This document shows, piece after piece, positions 49,916 through 61,497 of a DNA stretch of 64,000 bases. Each line of letters starts with the position of its first letter. Position 1 is the stretch's first letter. Under the pieces are notes generated by a model, which was not told the origin of the DNA, ran no database searches, and saw only the letters and a list, made by a program, of their open reading frames with translations. The DNA lies in contig WJXW01000008.1 of assembly GCA_015832175.1 (NCBI GenBank), positions 2,232,001-2,296,000 of the forward strand. Direction: 5' to 3'. Position numbers and translations under genes: made by a program. This DNA is from Paraphaeosphaeria minitans. Its lineage: Eukaryota > Ascomycota > Dothideomycetes > Pleosporales > Didymosphaeriaceae.

Positions 49916-51200
49916 ATAAGTACTTTATAAACTCTTACCTCTTCTACAGCTTTAGGTGCCGCTAAGATTACTTCTATAAAGGATAGCAGTAAGGTGTATA
50001 AACCTAATCTCTACTTTAGTAAAAAATTTTAAACTAACATCTAGATTCTCTAGTTAGACCTCTACTTCTTTAACTTAGACAAATTCCTTAAAGATAAGAA
50101 AAAGGTTATCTTTATAGCAACATATATATAAAGAGATGTAGGATTATAGATCTATCCCTACCTTAAAAAGTACCTAGGAATAGACCACGACAATAATAAT
50201 AATAATTACGTAAATGAACACGCTAATATAGTTAATATTATTAAGAATTATAATAACTTTAAGAAATGCCTTAAATAACTCTTTAGAATCGCTAATAAGG
50301 ACTCTATTATAAAAGCAAAGATTTAGACTATAACTTAGAAATAATTAGTAGCTAAGTATATAGCTAAGTTTTGTAGATACGCTGTGTAACTTAACTAGGA
50401 CAATAAATCTCTTTAGGATATATACAAATAAGGACTTAAATAGAAACTATATAAGGAACTCTTACGTAGTAGTGTATAAATTACTAACTTTAAAGAACTG
50501 TACAAAGAAACTATTAGGATTAACAAAGAATAGTTTTTACTATAATAAGAGCTCCACTAAAACCCTAGGCCGATAAGCTTTAGACAACTAGTAAAAGTAG
50601 TTTATAAGAACCCTATTAGAATTCTCTAAAAGTAATAGCTAAGGAACTACTAGAGAAATAAACTAATAGAAGATGTCTAGTTTAACTATATAGGTAAAGG
50701 AAAAGGAGGAAAGATAGGCCCTAAGCAGCCTAATAAACGCGTCTCTAATAGAAGTTAATAACTAATAACTAAGACCTATAAATGCTTTATATGTGGCAAA
50801 CTAGGCTATATAGCTAGGAACTATAGATTAAAGGAACAAGGTCTATTAAACTAAGTTAAATATACTAACTATTAAGGGCTAAGAACTTAATAAGGAATAA
50901 GAGGTTATTATAACACTATTTAGTTACTAACGCGTTATACCAGAATAAAGTAAGTAATTAGATTTACCTAACTTATAATTATACAAAGATCTAGAAGACA
51001 ACTCTAATGTATACTATAACGTAGAAGACGTAGAAGAGATACTAAGATCTCCTACTCTCTACCTATAAAGTAGGTAGAAAGAAGACAACCCTATGTTACC
51101 TAAGTATAAACTAAATGTTTAGGACTATATAGAACCCTACTAGGCACTAAAAGGGATGTGACCCTATAAAAATAAGGAATTAGACTATGTACTAAAGTAC
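49916..51200 (+). pseudogene. Gyp-2 gag remnant
   Basis: A likely former start codon, now ATA, is at 49916. A retrotransposon gag region follows (LDLYFFNLDKFLKDKKKVIF-like). The CCHC zinc knuckle CFICGKLGYIARNY lies at 50783-50824, where His and the last Cys have become Tyr. Stops are TAA/TAG at Gln positions. Confidence 0.8.
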
Positions 51201-51699
51201 TACCTAGACTACTAAAATCCTACACACTAATTATATATATAGATATATTGCGAAGAACTAACATGCGTATAATATAAGGTAGAGAAAGAGGAGAATAAGA
51301 AACAACTTAGAAGGAAACTACGCTGTAGATAGATATAGATAGACTACCCTATTATAGCTTGTAATAAACACCTCTAGGATAAATAATAAGTAAAATACTT
51401 CCCTTACTTTACGCTAAAGGGTAACAAATGCTATAATATACTTATTAATAGAGACTATATACAACTATACTAGTACATATGTCTAAACTAAGACTATAAA
51501 TACTACTATATAGCTAAATATTTAAACAGCTTTGTAAACTGCCCTACGTAAGAAGTAATAACAGAACTACTAATTTAACTAGTATATAGGAATAGTAAAG
51601 ACCGCAGGAGGAAAAACAGTAGAATATCCTTATAGGAAGAAGAAGACGATCTACACAAGCTATATACTTAAGAATAATAATAGAAGCAGATGCTTAGAA

Positions 51700-54600
51700 A
51701 CGCATACTAGGCACCTAAACTTAATTATAACCTATACAAATAGATGTCTTTTTTAGGCCTAAACTTAGACGAGAAAACGCCTTTATTAAATTAAATGCTA
51801 TAGTAAGCATAGTATTAGTTAAGCTACTAGTATAGCTTAAAGGAATATAGGCTTAAGCTCTTATAGGCTTAGAAGTAGAAAAGAACTTTATATTTTATTA
51901 GATAGTAAGATAAGCAGGACTTATAATATTAGAGAAAGAAGTACCTTATATTATTTATATTGCGAATAGATCCCTAATGCCTAAGATACCTTAGATATAC
52001 TAGGAGGTTACTACTATAATAATAGTCTAAGGACATAGAGAGAAACTTACCTTAGATATCTTACTAGGATCTAAGTATAAGTTAGTTTTAGGATTACCTT
52101 AGTTAATAATACATAACCTCTAGATTAACTAGGGTACAAAGAAAATATTATTTAAACACTATAATTATATATTATAAGCAAAGCCTACGCATTAACTAAA
52201 AATAATAGTAAATTAGGAAGATATTACTAATATAATACTATAATAGATGGTTAAAAAACAGAAGCACACCTTAGTAGACACTAGTAGAAACTACTAGGTT
52301 AAAAAGTGCAAGAAAGAGGATAATAGTACACCTCTTACCTTACTAAAAGAGTATAGGAAATAGATATACATATTTACAGAGAAAGAAGGAAAAGCAAACC
52401 TACCTAAATATTAACCCTAGAATCTTACGATAGACCTAGAAGAAGGGAAGACACTACCCTTTAGACTACTATATAGTAAGATAGGAGAAGAACTCCTTAA
52501 AGAACGTAATTTTATTAAGATAAACCTTAAGAAAGGATATATATAATTATTAAAGTTACTAGCAGTAAGCCCTTTTATGTTTATTAAGAAAAAGGATAAA
52601 TTAGATAGACTATACGTTAACTACTAACAACTTAATAACATAATAATAAAGAACTAATATCTACTACTAAGTATTATAGAGTTATGAGATTAACTATCTT
52701 AAGCTAAGATATTTATAATAATAGATCTAAGAGACGGTTACCACCTTATATAAATTAAGAAAGGTAAAGAATAGAAAATAGCGTTTTAATTACGCTACAG
52801 ACTATTTAAATATAAGGTTATGCCTTTTAGACTTATAAACATACTAGCAGCTTTTATAGCACTTATTAATAACGTACTTTATAAACATCTAGACATATTT
52901 ATTATTATATATATAGACGATATCCTTGTCTTTTCTAAAAACGAATCTAACTACACTAAGCATGTACAGATAGTATTAGAAGCACTAGACAAAGTATACC
53001 TTTGTATTAAACTTAAGAAATGTAAGTTTAATGTTAAATAACTTAAATTCCTAGGACATGTTATTACTATAGAAGGAATTAAGATAGCACTAAGTAAAAT
53101 TAAATATATTAAGAACTAGCTAATACTAAAGACAGCTAAGAATATCTAAGAATGCTTAGGATTCTATAGATTTAACTAACAATTTATTTAAGATTACGTA
53201 AAGGTTATAATACCTTTAATAAATTTTATAAAGAAGGACGTACCCTTTAAATAGATAAATAAGTATAGAATGTTATTCTAACTCCTTAAGACAGTATGTA
53301 TTATAGAACCTATCCTTATTTATTTTAGAAGTAATAAACTACTACACTTTAAAAGAGACGCTAGCGATTTTACGCTAGGCGCCTACGCTAAATAAGAACG
53401 TAATAGTAAATAGCACCTATTTACCTATTACTTATACAAATTTAATAACGCTAAAACACAATACAATATATATAACAAAGAACTCTACGCTATTATTAAA
53501 GCCTTAAAGCACTAGAGGATTTACGCGCTTAGCTACTTAACACTAGAAATCTACATAGATTATAAAAACCTTCTAAGGTTTATAATAACAAAAGAACTTA
53601 CGCCATAATAACAAAGAAAGTTATAAACTACTAGGTAGTATAAGTTTAAAATTATCTTTATAGCTAGAAAAGAAAATAGCAAAGCAGACGCTCTTAGCTA
53701 ACAAAGTAATCTAGTAAGAGAAAAGGCAAAAACTTTCTCTGCAATCCTTTGCAAAGCCAAAGATAAATCTCTAGAACTAATAGTAGAACTAGATTAACTT
53801 TTAGTAATTAACTAAGAAGTTCTAGAATATCTATAGACTAAGATTATCTAATAATACTATAATAACCCTATATACAGACACCTAGGTATTACAAAAATAA
53901 TAGAACTTATCTAAAGGAACTACACCTTTAAAGGAATTAAGGAAGCTGTAATAACTTATATCTGCAAATGTATAGAATATTAGAGAAATAAACATAGTAT
54001 ATATCTTAAATATAGAGAGATGTAAGCAATTAGAATACTAATAGCACTATAGAAAGATATTACTATAGATTTTATTATAGGAATTCTAAACTCTAAGGAT
54101 CTAACAATAGGAATTAAATACAACAGTATACTAGTAATAGTCTACTAACTAACTAAGTATATTAAGCTTATTCTATACTTTAAAAGAATAATAGTAAAGG
54201 AACTCGCTTTTCTTATTCTAGACTAACTAATTAGACACTACAGAATCCTAAAAATAATTATTAGTAATAGACATAAGCTCTTTATATTAAATTATTAAAT
54301 AACGCTTATAGCCCTACTTAGAACGAAATAAAAACTATTAACAGCTTACTATCTATAAATAGATAGATAGACAGAACGTACAAACTAAACTATAGAAACG
54401 TACCTACGCATCTACTATAATAGTTAGAAGAATAATTAGGTCTTATTACTACCTATAGCACAGTTAGCCTATAATAACAAAGTATTAGTAGTATTAGAAC
54501 ATACACTATTCTATGTAAACTATAGAAGACACCCACATCTCTTTAATTAATAATTTCCTACAACAATTAAAGTAAAAGAAGCCATAGATATAGCAGAAAA

Positions 54601-55093
54601 CATAAAGAAATTACACTAATAACTCTAAGAAAATCTTAAGAAAGCTTAGTAGTAATTAATTTTTTACTAAAATTAAAAACGTAAAACAGCACCTTAGCTA
54701 AAGAAGGGGGATAAAGCATATCTGCTTATAAAGAACCTTTAAACATAGAAGAAGAAATATAAGAAACTAGATTATATTAAGGTTAGACTATTTTATATTT
54801 CTAGGCAAATATTACTAGTAAACTATAAGTTAGAACTACCGCCAGATGCAAAGATATATCTAGTATTCTATGTATTACTACTAGAACTAGTAGACCCTAA
54901 TACACTAGTTAGAACCGCCTTCTACTATAGAACAAAGGAAAAAAATAAATTTAAAGTTAAAAGAATTCTAGAATATAATTAGTATAGTAACGCGTATCTT
55001 ATTAAGTGGAAAGGTTACCTCTACAGCGAAAACACTTAGGAACTAAAGAATTACCTAGGAAACTATTAATAAAAAATTAAAGAATTCTACTAA
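51700..55093 (+). pseudogene. Gyp-2 pol remnant with chromodomain
   Basis: Protease about 51750-52100; reverse transcriptase about 52420-53130 (LRDGYHLIQIKKGKEQKIAF, then VMPFR, then YIDD intact at 52910-52921); RNase H about 53330-53700 (NIYNKELYAIIKALKH, ENSKADALS); integrase about 53870-54680 (ITIDFIIGILNSKDL, DRQTERTNQTIE); chromodomain 54962-55085 (AYLIKWKGYLYSENTQE). One piece, 52820-53041, is still open for 73 codons. All else is cut by TAA/TAG where Gln is expected. Confidence 0.88.
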
Positions 55094-55119
55094 TAACCTG
55101 CATAGCATAATAACATTTG

Positions 55120-55600
55120 TACCTAAGACAGTAAAGGCACTAGATTATCCTAGAATTCTAACAGAAACTCCTTAAAAGCGCTCTATGTCGTGGGGGATAA
55201 GAAGGGACCTAAAGAAGTCTTATTAACTACTAGATTAATAGCCTTACAAGATTTAGCCTCCTTAATATTCTTTTCTTTAACTACTATCCTATTCTTAGTA
55301 CACTTATTTAGTAAGTTTATTTACTAACGTAACTAATCTTTATGTGTATATATAACCTGTAATTTCTCTAATACCTCTTTATAGGCCTTAAACGTAGTCT
55401 TCTGTGTTTCTTTTAACTTTTTTATCTATACACGTAATTTCTCTTTCTTTACTAATAAACGTTTAAACTTAGACTCTAAAACACACATATTGTAACATTA
55501 ACCTTAATAAATATATTCCCTACATTTTCTAGACTAAACCTGAACCTTATAAATATAGTTATATTTTATACACGTTAAGTATTTCTTAACTATAACTTTG
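55120..55600 (-). pseudogene. Gyp-2 antisense accessory frame, type 3
   Basis: Minus-strand frame, opposite to pol, starting about 20 bases from the LTR-side break and running towards the chromodomain. Reads ESKFKRLLVKKEKLR, then a long Lys/Glu-rich helical stretch, then TSLGPFLSPTTQSAFKEFL. Clearly the same protein as in Gyp-1 (18150-18600), with many independent substitutions. Internal stops are TAA/TAG at Gln positions. Confidence 0.62.
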
Positions 55601-55618
55601 CTAAAGCAGTTAATAAAA

Positions 55619-56049
55619 TGTTAAATCTAAGAGGGTAGCTAGTCCTAAAGGGTTAAGGTTAGTTCTTAGACAGGAGTACTTATAGAAGGTAGAAGGTCTT
55701 ATTAATATGATAGTATCTTATAAAGTGTAATAAGTTAATAATTTAGTCTACTAGAATCTAAATAATAGATTAATAAACAGATTAAACATAAGTATAGAGA
55801 GTCTATCCTTACGTTCCTATATACTAAGTAAAGTCCACTCTATAGGGAGCGCTCTGTAGAGAGCGCTCTATAGAGAGTAGTTACGTGTATTATACTCTAG
55901 TATAGAGTAATTAAGCGCTCTATAGAGAGTAGTTGTATAACTCCTTTATTTAAGGCGTAGCTAGCATTAAATCCCTGCTTAATCCTTACTACGCGCCTAC
56001 TAGGTATAAAACTAGCTTCTTACTATTATATAGATTTTAGATCCTAATA
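55619..56049 (-). repeat. Gyp-3 3' LTR, U3 type B
   Basis: 431 bp, TGTTAAATC to GATCCTAATA. Carries the GAGCGCTC palindrome cluster (about 55845-55930) seen in the solo LTR. Confidence 0.9.
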
Positions 56050-56159
56050 TTATCCCCTCTCTTTTATAGATTTATTCTAAATTACATATTTAGATCTTAG
56101 CTATTATTACATAAGCTGTTCTGCTAACCCTACTTACTATAAGTACCTTTGTTAGCATT

Positions 56160-56652
56160 ATGCCTAGCAACTCTACTATTTAAAAACATTAATTATATCG
56201 CGAGATCTAAGAAGCTAATATTATTATAGAGAACCCTTATATTAACTATAGTTTTAAAAGTTCTATTTACTATGTTATACTAGGTTTAGGTTTAAAGTGT
56301 TTTAAATGTGTTTACTTAGGTCGTCTATGTGTAAATATAAGCTAGTTATCGCTAGATAAGACTTACAAGGAGTATAAGAAAAAGGTTAAAGAGGATAAGA
56401 AGGCGTTGTCTTTCCTAATAGTATAGTTATTATAAAATAAAAAGATACTAGCTTAGGCTAAAGAGCGTGCTTACAAAAAGACATTATATCTAGCTATAGA
56501 AATAACTGCGGATAGTAAGAACATAAATGTAGATACTATTAATTATTCTACTACTATAGTAACTGTTAGTTACTCTATAGTAATATAGTTAACGCTTAAC
56601 ATAGTAGATACTATAGCGTTAGTACTGTAATCCTCCTAGGTATATTTATGTT
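56160..56652 (+). pseudogene. Gyp-3 antisense accessory frame, type 2
   Basis: Opposite to pol. Begins at an intact ATG (56160-56162) and reads on for about 160 codons with only TAA/TAG as stops. A zinc-cluster-like KCFKCVYLGRLC (C-x2-C-x6-C) is followed by a Lys-rich helical part (YKEYKKKVKEDKKAL) and a less charged tail. The sequence is not the same as types 1 or 3, but the position, strand, Cys motif and helix are alike. The best-preserved start of the three types. Function unknown. Confidence 0.6.
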
Positions 56653-59600
56653 TCTAATAGAATTCCTTAATCTTTTGCTAATAGTTTCCTAGATTATTTT
56701 TTAGTTCCTAGGTGTTTTTGCTATGTAGGTAACCTTTCCACTTAATAAGGTACGTGTTGTTATACTAATTGTATTCTAGAATTTTTTTAACCTTAAATTT
56801 ATTTTCTTCCTTAGTCTAGTAGTAGAAGGTGGTTTTAACTAGTGTATTAGGGTCTGCTAGTTCTAGTAGTAATACGTAGAATACTAGGTGTATCTTTGCA
56901 TCTGGCGGTAGTTCTAACTTATAGTTTACTAGTGATATTTGCTTAGAAATGTAAAATAGTCTAACTTTAACATAATCTAGTTTCTTGTGTTTTTTCTTCT
57001 AAGTTTAAAAGTTCTTTATAAGTAGATATGCTTTATCCCCCTTCTTTAGCTAAGGTGCCATTTTTTGTTTTCTATTTTAATATTAAATTAATTGCTGCTA
57101 AGCTTTTTCGAGGTTCTCTTAGAGTTATTAGTGTATTTTGTTTATATTTTCTACTATATCTATGGCTTCTTTTACTTTAATTGTCGTAGGAAATTGTTAA
57201 TTAAAAAGATGTAGGTGATTTCTATAGTTTACATAGAATAGCGTATATCCTAAAACTGCTAATACTTTATTATTATAGGCTAACTGTGCTATAGGTAGTA
57301 ATATAACCTAGTTATTCTTCTAACTGTTGCAGTAGATACGTAGGTACGTTTCTATAGTTTAGTTTATACGTTCTGTCTATTTATCTATTTATAGATAGTA
57401 AGCCGTTAATAGCTTTCTTTTTATTCTAAGTAGGGCTATAAGCGTTGTCTAGTAATTTAACGTAAAGAGCTTGTCTCTATTGCTAATAATTGTTTTTAGG
57501 ATTCTATAATGTCTAATTAGTTAGTCTAAGATAAGAAAACAAGTTCTTTTGCTATCGTTCTTTTAAGGCATAGAATAAGCTTAATATACTTAGTTAGTTA
57601 GTAGACTACTACTTGTATACTATTGTATTTAATTCCTATTATTAGATCCTTAGAGTTTAGAATTCCTATAACAAAATCTATAGCAATATCTTCCTATAGT
57701 ACTGTTAGTATTCTAATTACTTACATCTCTCTATATTTAAGATATATACTATGTTTATTTCTCTAGCATTCTACACATTTATAAATATAAGTTATTATAG
57801 CTTCTTTAATTCCTTTAAAGGTGTAATTCCTTTAGATAAGTTTTATTGTTTTTGTAATACCTAGGTGTCTGTACATAGGGTTATCGTGGTATTGTTAGAT
57901 AATCTTAGTCTATAAATGTTCTAGAACTTCTTAGTTAATTACTAAAAGTTAATTTAGTTTTACTATTAGTTCTAGAGATCTATCTTTAGTTTTACAAAGA
58001 ATTATAGAGAAGGTTTTTACCTTTTCTCCTACTAAATTACTTTATTAGCTAAGAGCGTCTACTCCACTATTTTCTTTCCTAGCTATATAGATAATTTTAA
58101 ACTTATACTATGTAGTAGTCTATAACTATTTTGATTATTATAGCGTAAGTTCTTTTATTATCGTGAACCTTAAAAGGTTCTTATAATCTAAATAAATTTC
58201 TAGCGTTAAGTACCTAAGCGCGTAGATCCTCTAGTGCTTTAAGACTTTAATAATAGCGTAGAGCTCTTTATTATGTACGTTATATTATGTTTTAGCGTTA
58301 TTAAATTTACATAAGTAATAGGCAATTAGGTGCTATTTGCTATTATGTTCTTATTTCGTGTAGGCGCCTAGCGTAAGATCGCTAGCGTCTATTTTAAAGC
58401 GTAGTAGTTTATCGCTTCTAAAATAAATAAGAATAGGTTCTATAATATATACTATTTTAAGGAGTTAGAATAACATTCTACACTTATTTATCTATTTAAA
58501 GGGTACGTGCTTCTTTATAAAATTTAATAAAGGTATTATGACTTTTACGTAATTTTAGATGAATTGTTAGTTAAATTTACAGAATCTTAAAAATTCTTAG
58601 ATATTCTTAGCTGTCTTTAGTATTAGCTAGTTCTTAATGTATTTAACTTTACTTAGTGCTACCTTAATTCCTTCTATAGTAATAATGTGTTCTAGGAATT
58701 TAAGTTATTTAATATTAAACTTATGTTTCTTAAGTTTAATATAAAGGCATACTTTGTCTAGTGCTTCTAGTACTATCTATATGTACTTAGTGTGGTCTAA
58801 TTCGTTTTTAGAGAAGATAAAGATATTATTTATATACGCAATAATAAATATGTCTAAATATTTGTAGAGTACGTTATTAATAAGTGCTATAAAAGCTACT
58901 AGTACGTTTATAAGTCTAAAAGGTATAATCTTATATTTAAATAGTCTATAGTATAATTAAAACGCTATTTTCTATTCTTTACCTTTCTTAATTTGTATAA
59001 GGTGGTAACCGTCCCTTAGATCTATTATTATAAATATCTTGGCTTAAGATAGTTAATCTTGTAACTCTATAATATTTAGTAGTAGATATTAGTTCTTTAT
59101 TATTATGTTATTAAGTTGTTAGTAGTTAATGTATAGTCTGTCTAATCTATCCTTTTTCTTAATAAACATAAAAGGGCTTACTACTAGTAACTTTAATACT
59201 TATATATATCTTTTCTTAAGGTTTATCTTAATAAAATCACGTTCTTTAAGGAGTTCTTCTCCTATCTTACTATATAGTAGTTTAAAGGGTGGCGTTTTCC
59301 CTTCTTCTAGGTCTATTATAAGATCCTAGGGTTAATGTTTAGGTAGGTTTACTTTTCCTTTCTTCTCTATAATTATATATGTCTATTTCCTATACTCTCT
59401 TAGTAAGGTAAGAGGTGTGCTATTATCCTCCTTCTTACACTTCTTAACCTAGTGGTTCCTACTAGTGTCTACTAAGGTATATTTTAATTTTTAACTATCT
59501 ATTGTAGTATTATATTATTAATAACTCTCTTATTTACTATTATTTTTAGTTAATGCGTAGGCTTTACTTATAATATATAATTACAGCGTTTAAATAATAT

Positions 59601-61069
59601 TTTCTTTGTACCCTAGTTAATCTGCAGGTTATGTATTATTAACTAAAGTAATTCTAAAACTAACTTATACTTAGATCCTAGTAAGACATCTAAAGTAAGT
59701 TCCTCTCTATGTTCTTAGACTATTATTGTAGTAGTGACCTCGTAGTATATCTAAGGTGTCTTAGGCATTAGGGATCCATTTGCGACATAGACAATGTAGG
59801 GTACTTTTTTCTCTAATATTATAAGTCCTACTTATCTTACTATCTAATAAAATATAAAGTTTCTTTCTGCTCTTAAGTTTATAAGAGCTTAAGCCTGTAT
59901 TCTTTTAAGCTATACTAGTAGCTTAACTAATACTATGCTTACTATAGCGTTTGATTTAATAAAGGCGTTTTCTTATTTAAGTTTAGGCCTAAAAAAGACA
60001 TCTATTTATATAGGTTATAGTTAAGTTCTAGTGCCTAGTATACGTTTCTAAGTATCTACTTTTATTCTTAAGTACGTAGTTTGTGTAGATTATTTTCTTC
60101 TTTCTATAAGGATGTTTTGCTGTGTTTCCTTCTATAGTCTTTACTATTTCTATATACTAGTTAAATTAGTAGTTCTATTATTACTCCTTACGTAGCGCAG
60201 TTTACAAAGCCGTCTAAACGTTTAGCTATATAGTAATATTTATAGTCTTAGTTTAGACACGTGTACTAGTATATTTCTATATAGTCTCTATTAATAAGTA
60301 TATTACAGCACTTATTACCCTTTAGCGTAAAGTAAAGAAAGTATTTTACTTATTATTTATCCTAGAGGTGTTTATTGTAAGCTATAATAAGGTAGTCTAT
60401 TTATATCTATTTGCAGCGCAGTTTCCTTTTAGGTTATTTCTTATTCTTCTCTTTCTCTATCTTATGTTATACGCATGTTAGTTCTTCGCAATATATCTAT
60501 ATATAGAATTAGTGTGTAGGATTTTAGTAGTCTAGGTAGTACTTTAGTACATAGTCTAATTCCTTATTTTTATAGGGTCACATCCCTTTTAGTGCCTAGT
60601 AGGGTTCTATATAGTCCTAAACATTTAGTTTATACTTAGGTAACATAGGGTTATTTTCTTCCTACCTACTTTGTAAGTAAGGAGTAGGAAATCTTAGTAT
60701 CTCTTCTACGTCTTCTATATTATAGTATACGTTAGAGTTATCTTCTAGATCTTTATATAATTATAAGTTAGGTAAATCTAATCACTTACTTTATTCTAGT
60801 GTAACGCGTTAGTAACTAAATAGTGTTATAATAACTTCCTATTCCTTATTAGGTTCTTAGTCCTTAATAGTTAGTATATTTAACTTAGTTTAATAGACTT
60901 TGTTCTTTAATCTATAGTTCCTAGCTATATAGCCTAGTTTACTATATATAAAGCATTTATAGGTCTTAGTTATTAGTTATTAACTTCTATTAGAGACGCG
61001 TTTATTAGGCTACTTAAGGCCTATTTTTCCTCCTTTTCCTTTGCCTATATAGTTAAACTAGATATTTTC
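56653..61069 (-). pseudogene. Gyp-3 gag-pol remnant (5' part of gag missing)
   Basis: Minus strand: chromodomain near 56830-56660, integrase to about 58200, RNase H about 58500-58200, reverse transcriptase with box YINN at 58836-58825 (both Asp codons changed), protease, gag zinc knuckle near 60955-60915. Gag is cut at 61069. Bases 57673-58065 are identical to Gyp-1 19659-20051. Confidence 0.85.
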
Positions 61070-61480
61070 TGTTAAGATCCGAAGGCTAGGCCTCCCAGGA
61101 TCTTTATATGTATCTACATTCGTTGTTTAAGTGGCACAGCACAAAAGGTCACGTAACCTAATTAGTGTAATTAGAGTGCTAAGATAACTAATCAGACTAA
61201 GCACTTAACATACTAAGCAACTAATTAGTGCTTAATTAGTTTAATTAGAGTAATTAGTCCACTAATCGCTTAAAGTATATAGGAACGTAAGGATAGGCTC
61301 TCTATACTTATATTTAATCTGTTTATTAATCTATTGTTTAGATTCTAGCAGACTAAATTATTAACTTATTACACTTTATAAAATACTATTGTATTAATAA
61401 GACCTTCCACCTTCTATAAGTACTTCTACCTAAGAACTAACTTTAACCCTTTAGGACTAGCTACCCTTTTAGATTTAATA
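61070..61480 (+). repeat. Gyp-4 5' LTR, U3 type C
   Basis: 411 bp, TGTTAAGATCCGAAGG (start unmutated) to AGATTTAATA. Confidence 0.9.
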
Positions 61481-61497
61481 TCTTAAACACCCTTAAT

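Larger units (their letters stand above)
49488..55618 (+). mobile_element. Gyp-2: chromodomain Gypsy element, plus strand, U3 type C (3' end not seen)
   Basis: 5' LTR at 49488-49898, gag-pol to about 55093, antisense accessory frame type 3, then broken at 55618 by Gyp-3. Its 3' LTR is beyond the window. Inserted into Gyp-1 reverse transcriptase. This copy is the best guide to the proteins of the family. Confidence 0.9.
55619..61069 (-). mobile_element. Gyp-3: chromodomain Gypsy element, minus strand, U3 type B (5' end not seen)
   Basis: 3' LTR at 55619-56049, accessory frame type 2, then pol and part of gag on the minus strand up to 61069, where Gyp-4 is inserted. The flank TAAAA at 55614-55618 is the expected left copy of the target duplication. 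The remaining gag and 5' LTR are outside the window. Confidence 0.88.

Noticed and set aside
59129..59329. Plus-strand open frame of 66 codons
   Set aside because: Antisense to the Gyp-3 reverse transcriptase region; chance frame.
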